Below are positions 59,797 to 64,000 of a stretch of 64,000 nucleotides of DNA, one piece after another (position 1 is the first letter of the stretch; each line of letters starts with the position of its first letter). Source of the stretch: Mycobacteroides salmoniphilum. GTDB taxonomy: Bacteria; Actinomycetota; Actinomycetes; Mycobacteriales; Mycobacteriaceae. The notes under the pieces are model-generated. The model saw nothing but the letters and a program-made list of their open reading frames with translations. It was not told where the DNA came from and did not search any database. The position numbers and the translations under genes were made by a program. The DNA lies in contig NZ_CP024633.1 of assembly GCF_004924335.1 (NCBI RefSeq), positions 806,001-870,000 of the forward strand, written 5' to 3'.

Positions 59797-60580
59797 GTCA
59801 GACCTCGCCTCCGCTGTTGACAGTCCTTGTTCTCGACGGTCGGTGCGACACCTGGGTGACGTCACGCGTCAACCACCGCCACCCACGCCTTCGCCGCCGT
59901 GCGCGTTCTCGCTCGGGGGCCGGGCCCCGCGTCTCATGTTTGTTCACTATTCAACCCACACCGCACACATGTACGTGATCAGCGGTAGGTTCATTATCCA
60001 TGGATACTCATAATGCCCGAGTAGGCCAAATAGCATTCGCGAGTAGCGCGATGCCATTCAGATCTGAAATTCTATGGCGCACCCAACGTTAGATGTGCCC
60101 AGCTTTCATCGCCAGACGGCCGACCCATCTCTAGCCTGCAACACGTGGTGCATGGTCCGCAACCCGAGGGCAGAGGCCGCGCCCATTCACGGCTGGATCC
60201 GAGCATGTCCTGGTTTTGCCCGCAACTGCGGAGAGGGTAACGGGTGCGGTAGCGCTGTAGTGGGCGACAGCTGGCGAGTTCCACGTTGCTCGTCTCAGCT
60301 TGACCTGGCCATGTTATGAAAATGTTACTTGCCGGTGAGCGTTGCGTGATTGGCGTAAAGATTAGCAAAGAGCCACGATCGGAGATGTTTGTTAGATGAT
60401 TCTTATTTCCCGGCAATAAAACCTTCATTTGTGGCCCTGCAGAGCGTGAAGTAGCGTGACTGTCATCACGTGGAATGTTTCTGCTCGTTATGGAAATCTC
60501 AACACGGAAATAGGTCGGGCTCAATTGCCGAAATCGTCCATATGAATCAGCCGATATGAACGAACGGGTCAAGTGCACTT
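59797..60580. other. 784-bp AT-richer divergent intergenic region in the glycan locus
   Basis: No gene supported: open frames on both strands lack ribosome sites and family similarity. It must hold promoters for the minus-strand glycosyltransferase operon and the plus-strand sugar transferase. CGTGAC-T-GTCATCACG at 60455-60470 contains nested inverted repeats (CGTGA/TCACG and TGAC/GTCA) about 110 bp before the sugar transferase and is an operator candidate. The region from about 60300 is clearly more AT-rich than the flanks. Confidence 0.5.
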
Positions 60581-62047
60581 ATGGTTTTGAAGAGCATCGT
60601 TAGTGACGGAATTCAACGGAGGGTAGAAACACGCCCTGGGGGGCTGTTCTACCTGCACCGACGATGGGCGCCGGCGGCTGACTTGGTGGCCATCGCGCTC
60701 ACCTCCCTGGTGTCGTACCAGCTGGCGCATCATCTCCTGTCCGGGAGGCAGGACCTGGGTGGCTGGTACGTGGCTACGGATATTGGCATCGCGGTCATTT
60801 GGTTTGCTGCGCTATCGCTGCATACGGTGGGGCCCGGTAAAGCCCTGCGGGCAGTGCTCCAGCAGTGGCAGACGGTCTTCAGTGTCACGTTCCAGCTGTT
60901 CACGATCGTGCTTCTGACCTATCTCATCTCACGCATCGAGCTACTCGACATGCGGCATCTCGTCATCGAGATACCGCTGGGATTGCTCGGCATACTCCTT
61001 GCCCGATATGTGCTGCGGCGTTTTTGGGGCTCGGAGGGTAAGACTTCCGTGCTGTTGGCGGGCGACGACGACGCCGTACGCGAGATGGTCGCCGTGTTCA
61101 GCCGACACCGGGGCAGTGGTTTCGAGGTTGTCGGCGTGTGCACCCCGGGAGCTGACCGATGGCTCGGTGAACCGGCGATCGAAGTGGGCGATCATCGGGT
61201 GCCGGTGGTCGGCGATGACCGTCACGTTGTCGAGGCGGCGCAGCGGACATCTGCGCAGATCGTCGCCGTCGCCATGACGGATAACCTTGGGCGTAAGGAG
61301 CTTTCCCGCCTGGCCTCTGAACTCGGGGATCTGGGAATTGAGCTCGCGGTCTCACCTGGGGACGTGGACGAGACCGCCGTGACGACAGCCGATCGGGGTC
61401 TGGAGCGGGTCCACATGTTGGAGATGCTGGCCCCGGGTTATCGCCGTGCGCGTTCGATGTCCAAGGAAGCATTCGACATGGCGTTCGCGGCCGCCGCCAT
61501 CATGGCCACCGCGCCAGTGATGATCGCGATTGCGACGGCCATCAAGCTCACCAGCACGGGGCCGGTGTTCTACGTGTCCGAGCGAATTGGTTTGGACGGT
61601 ATGCCGTTTCGGATGATCAAGTTCCGCAGCATGTACACGGGTGCCGACCGTGATACCGCGGCGATGATCGACTCGGCGGGGAGCACACCCGTCTTCTTCA
61701 AGGCGAAGGAAGACCCGCGCGTCACCCCGGTGGGGGCGTTCATCCGGAAGTACAGCCTCGATGAGCTTCCCCAGTTCTTCAACGTGCTGTTCGGTGACAT
61801 GAGCGTTGTCGGGCCGCGGCCTCAGGTGCAGCGGGAGGTCGACGCCTACGACGAGACCATGCGGCGGCGACTACTCGTAAAGCCGGGTGTCACCGGACAA
61901 TGGCAGGTGAGCGGTCGTAACGACCTTTCGGTCGACGAGTCCATCCGCCACGACATTTCGTATGTCGACAACTGGTCCATGGGCCTCGACATCCGCATCA
62001 TTTCTCGGACCGTCGGCGCGGTGGTGCGCAGCGAGGGTGCTTACTGA
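60581..62047 (+). CDS. polyprenyl-phosphate sugar-1-phosphate transferase (WbaP/ExoY type)
   Basis: Initiating enzyme for polysaccharide synthesis: moves a sugar-1-phosphate to a polyprenyl phosphate carrier. 488 aa. Four to five N-terminal helices (ADLVAIALTSLVSYQLAHHLL..., LGLLGILLARYVLRRF), a central Rossmann-like CoA-binding-3 domain (KTSVLLAGDDDAVREMVAVF), a further helix and the bacterial sugar transferase domain: TGPVFYVSERIGLDGMPFRMIKFRSMYTGAD, RKYSLDELPQFFNVLFGDMSVVGPRPQ and VKPGVTGQWQVSGRNDLSVDE. ATG 60581 has no good ribosome site. Divergent from the glycosyltransferase operon; together they form one locus. Confidence 0.93.
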   Translation: MVLKSIVSDGIQRRVETRPGGLFYLHRRWAPAADLVAIALTSLVSYQLAHHLLSGRQDLGGWYVATDIGIAVIWFAALSLHTVGPGKALRAVLQQWQTVFSVTFQLFTIVLLTYLISRIELLDMRHLVIEIPLGLLGILLARYVLRRFWGSEGKTSVLLAGDDDAVREMVAVFSRHRGSGFEVVGVCTPGADRWLGEPAIEVGDHRVPVVGDDRHVVEAAQRTSAQIVAVAMTDNLGRKELSRLASELGDLGIELAVSPGDVDETAVTTADRGLERVHMLEMLAPGYRRARSMSKEAFDMAFAAAAIMATAPVMIAIATAIKLTSTGPVFYVSERIGLDGMPFRMIKFRSMYTGADRDTAAMIDSAGSTPVFFKAKEDPRVTPVGAFIRKYSLDELPQFFNVLFGDMSVVGPRPQVQREVDAYDETMRRRLLVKPGVTGQWQVSGRNDLSVDESIRHDISYVDNWSMGLDIRIISRTVGAVVRSEGAY

Positions 62048-62354
62048 CATTCCGCGCGCTCCTGCGTGTCGCGAAGTCCTTACTGGTAAGGCATTCAGCC
62101 ACCCGTTGCCGTACTGCACGTACGGGTTGTTTCGATGCGGCGACGATAGTCGGCCACCGGCAAATCGGCAGCGTCTCTTTGCGGACCGAATGGTTTCAGC
62201 ATTCAATCGTTCGATCCACATTAGCGCGAAGTCAATGCGCCGAGTAATCAGTGAGCGTAAGAGGCTTACGTCGAAAACACGGTGTTGACAGTATGACACC
62301 CGGTGTCCTACACTTTCCACAAGTGAATTCCTGGCGCAGTGTTAAAGAGGTGAG
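62048..62354 (+). promoter_or_regulatory. leader and promoter of the GDPD-like gene
   Basis: TTGACA (62285-62290) and TACACT (62309-62314) are separated by 18 bp, a good sigma-A-type promoter. Inside the spacer GACACC-C-GGTGTC (62295-62307) is a perfect inverted repeat, a likely repressor site. The TTG start follows 40 bp downstream. The rest of the 307 bp (62048-62280) holds no gene that I can support. Confidence 0.6.
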
Positions 62355-63326
62355 TTGTCAGTGCTCGGTGCTTGGTCATTAACGTCTGGTTTTGTGGTGG
62401 CGGCATTGGCAGTGACTGGATGCGGGCATTATCCCAGTGATGAAAATGGACACGCGACATTTGCAGAAATAGTAGCGCCATCGGTCGGCGATGAGATTCC
62501 CTCGGATGCGGGTTCCAGGCCAATGCTGATTGCGCACCGTGGCGGCACGGCTGATTATCCAGAGAACACACTCTTGGCAATTACCAACGCCGAAAAGTCG
62601 GGCGTGGATGGGATGTGGATAACCGTCCAGGTCAGTAGCGATGGGATACCGGTATTGTACCGTCCGGTTGACCTGTCGGTATTGACAAACGGTAGTGGCC
62701 GGGTGGACTCCAAGACGGTAAAGCAATTGAAAGAGCTAAATGCGGCGTGGAATTTTATCAAAGGCGATATCAACCCCTATCGCCGACAAGCTGTCCGGAT
62801 ACCGACGCTAGAGGAAGCACTCACCACGATCCCGCCGAATATGCCGCTATTCCTCGATCTGAAGCAGACGCCAGCTCAGCCCTTAGTGGATGCGGTTTCC
62901 CGAGTATTATTCAGAGCAGCAGCTGTAGAGCGATCAATTATCTATTCGACAGATGCGGAAGTCACTGCATTAGCGGCTCGAAGTGGCCTAGAAGTCGCCG
63001 AAAGTCGTGATATGACGCGTCAGCGGCTTTTGAACATGGCGCTGAATCATCGATGCGAGCCAGTCCCAAATATCGGGAGATGGGCGGGCTTTGAGCTCCA
63101 TCGCGATGTCGTCGTGACCGAGAAGTTCACGTTGGGCACGGGCGCGTCTCATGTTGACGCCGAGCTCTGGGACCCTGCCTCTATCGAGTGCTTCAGCTCG
63201 CGGCAGTCTGGCATGAAAACAATTGGATTTTCCGTGAACACCGAAGATGATTTTCGCCTGGCCCGCAAGATCGGCTTGAGTGCCGTGTTAGTTGATTCGC
63301 CCCGGGCAGCACGACGATGGCAATAG
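62355..63326 (+). CDS. GDPD-fold lipoprotein with replaced catalytic residues
   Basis: 323 aa from TTG 62355 (AGAGG 4 nt upstream; GTG 62361 is an alternative). Signal and lipobox: WSLTSGFVVAALAVTGCG. The glycerophosphodiester phosphodiesterase fold is recognisable: MLIAHRGGTADYPENTLLAI (His61-Arg62, ENT) and VDGMWITVQVSSDGIPVLYRPVDLSVLTNG. In active enzymes the second block reads ExD and ends HD; here W88 and T90 replace the Glu and Asp and R103-P104 replace His-Asp. LFLDLKQTP stands where ExK is usual. So the two-histidine mechanism is not possible as known, and it may bind rather than cut a ligand. Base composition is more AT-rich than the region, consistent with acquisition. Confidence 0.8.
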   Translation: MSVLGAWSLTSGFVVAALAVTGCGHYPSDENGHATFAEIVAPSVGDEIPSDAGSRPMLIAHRGGTADYPENTLLAITNAEKSGVDGMWITVQVSSDGIPVLYRPVDLSVLTNGSGRVDSKTVKQLKELNAAWNFIKGDINPYRRQAVRIPTLEEALTTIPPNMPLFLDLKQTPAQPLVDAVSRVLFRAAAVERSIIYSTDAEVTALAARSGLEVAESRDMTRQRLLNMALNHRCEPVPNIGRWAGFELHRDVVVTEKFTLGTGASHVDAELWDPASIECFSSRQSGMKTIGFSVNTEDDFRLARKIGLSAVLVDSPRAARRWQ

Positions 63327-63368
63327 ATGCTGTTCCGCACGGCGACGTTTGGAAGAAATGTTCGCACA

Positions 63369-63746
63369 ATGTCTGACATTCACGTCGACCCATTACATGC
63401 TGAACTAACTGAACTACGTTTTATGGCCGGTCGGCCCAGCTTTCGCAGTATCAGTCGGGCTATCGGGTGCAGTCACACAACAGTTGCGAAGGTCTTCGCG
63501 CCGGGAGCCTTGCCGTCGTGGGAGATTCTCGATCTGGTTGTGCGTCAGCTCAACGGCGACGTGGAGACCTTCCGTAAGCTGTGGTGTGATGCTGCCCGTA
63601 AACAGGAAAATGCAGTCAGCGAGGCCCAAAAGACTGCTTCGGCGTCAACGTGGAGAATCGCCTCCGGGCTCATCCTCGCGGCCGTCGCCGTGGGTGCGGG
63701 AACGCTATTGATAGTCATCTACCCGTCGATACGCCATCGGCGCTGA
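63369..63746 (+). CDS. helix-turn-helix protein with C-terminal membrane anchor
   Basis: 125 aa from ATG 63369 (GGAAGAAAT about 10 nt upstream; ATG 63327, which abuts the previous stop, is an alternative). The N-terminal half is an actinobacterial XRE-like HTH: SFRSISRAIGCSHTTVAKVFAPGALPSWEILDLVVRQLNGDVETFRKLW. After a short polar linker a single helix WRIASGLILAAVAVGAGTLLIVIY ends the protein with a basic tail SIRHRR. A membrane-tethered DNA-binding or protein-binding module. Probably co-transcribed with the GDPD-like gene. Confidence 0.75.
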   Translation: MSDIHVDPLHAELTELRFMAGRPSFRSISRAIGCSHTTVAKVFAPGALPSWEILDLVVRQLNGDVETFRKLWCDAARKQENAVSEAQKTASASTWRIASGLILAAVAVGAGTLLIVIYPSIRHRR

Positions 63747-63812
63747 ATCGCGACTCGCCGTCTTCCATCTATGCCCTGAAGCAGATTCCCCAGAACTCAA
63801 TAAACAACCCGT

Positions 63813-63839
63813 GAGGGTCTGGCGCTCTGCGTGACCCTC
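63813..63839 (+). terminator. small hairpin after the HTH protein
   Basis: GAGGGTC (63813-63819) pairs with GACCCTC (63833-63839), 67 bp after the stop. No U-run; weak candidate. The remaining bases to the window end show no gene. Confidence 0.4.
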
Positions 63840-64000
63840 GCGGCTCGCAAGAAGCGTGGATCCGATCTGCATCCGCCGCGCGTCCATCGTCTGCCGGAGC
63901 CGACTTCTATTAATGCCCCAGATTCATGTGGCACTGAATGGACGCGGTTGGCAATTTGTGGATAGTCATGGCGCTAATCTGTAAAGCTGGATGCAGAATG

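Noticed and set aside
60074..60578. Open frames on both strands in the intergenic region of the glycan locus
   Set aside because: No ribosome sites, no codon bias, no recognisable domains; treated as regulatory DNA.

Overview
This window comes from a rapidly growing mycobacterium, most likely the Mycobacteroides abscessus/chelonae group. Support: high G+C content, many GTG/TTG starts, an mmpS-mmpL pair, a complete mce operon (yrbEA-yrbEB-mceABCDEF-mas), a divergent ethA/ethR pair, desA3, and proteins I recognise from memory as close to Mtb Rv1877, Rv0577, EthR, EthA and DesA3. I saw no rRNA, tRNA, phage, insertion sequence or CRISPR array. All family names come from reading the translations; no database was searched.

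Layout. 1-4.3 kb: partial MFS drug-efflux pump, a frameshifted PaaI-like thioesterase, and an aldehyde dehydrogenase/DUF779 operon. 4.3-11.3 kb: two secreted repeat proteins (P1, P2) with Lys/Pro-rich and Ser-rich tails, around yaaA, a glyoxalase-fold protein and a Y-family polymerase. 11.3-16.7 kb: a MarR/membrane-protein pair, then an ethR-ADH-thioesterase-enoyl-CoA hydratase operon divergent from ethA. 17-23.7 kb: a serine-hydrolase lipoprotein, a degraded ArsR-AHSA1 gene, mmpS-mmpL with a divergent TetR, and a DUF5994 gene. 23.9-30.5 kb: a general-stress island (universal stress protein, slipin, two ANTAR proteins, a 52-residue ORF, desA3, small membrane proteins, CsbD). Its two minus-strand operons share a conserved, apparently structured leader RNA. 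30.5-36.7 kb: arsC-like gene, FUSC exporter, LysR, formate dehydrogenase, two small membrane proteins and a thiolase.

36.7-47.3 kb: one ten-gene minus-strand mce operon ending in a mas gene and an MPT64/DUF3298-like secreted protein. 47.8-53.5 kb: two large secreted proteins (P3, P4) with shared tails and shared upstream elements. 50.1-50.4 kb: remnant of a duplicated glycosyltransferase/DUF218 region. 53.5-62 kb: a polysaccharide locus (four glycosyltransferases, a Wzx-type flippase and DUF218 on the minus strand; a WbaP-like initiating sugar transferase on the plus strand). 62-64 kb: a more AT-rich end with a GDPD-fold lipoprotein lacking canonical catalytic residues and a membrane-anchored helix-turn-helix protein.

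Most interesting points: (i) the paralogous leader RNA at 25782-25914 and 30328-30460, with three hairpins, stem covariation and a possible loop pairing; (ii) the P1-P4 family of secreted proteins, two of which sit in a duplicated cassette with a glycosyltransferase, suggesting a surface protein/glycan system; (iii) an EthR-headed operon that hints at the natural substrate route of EthA.
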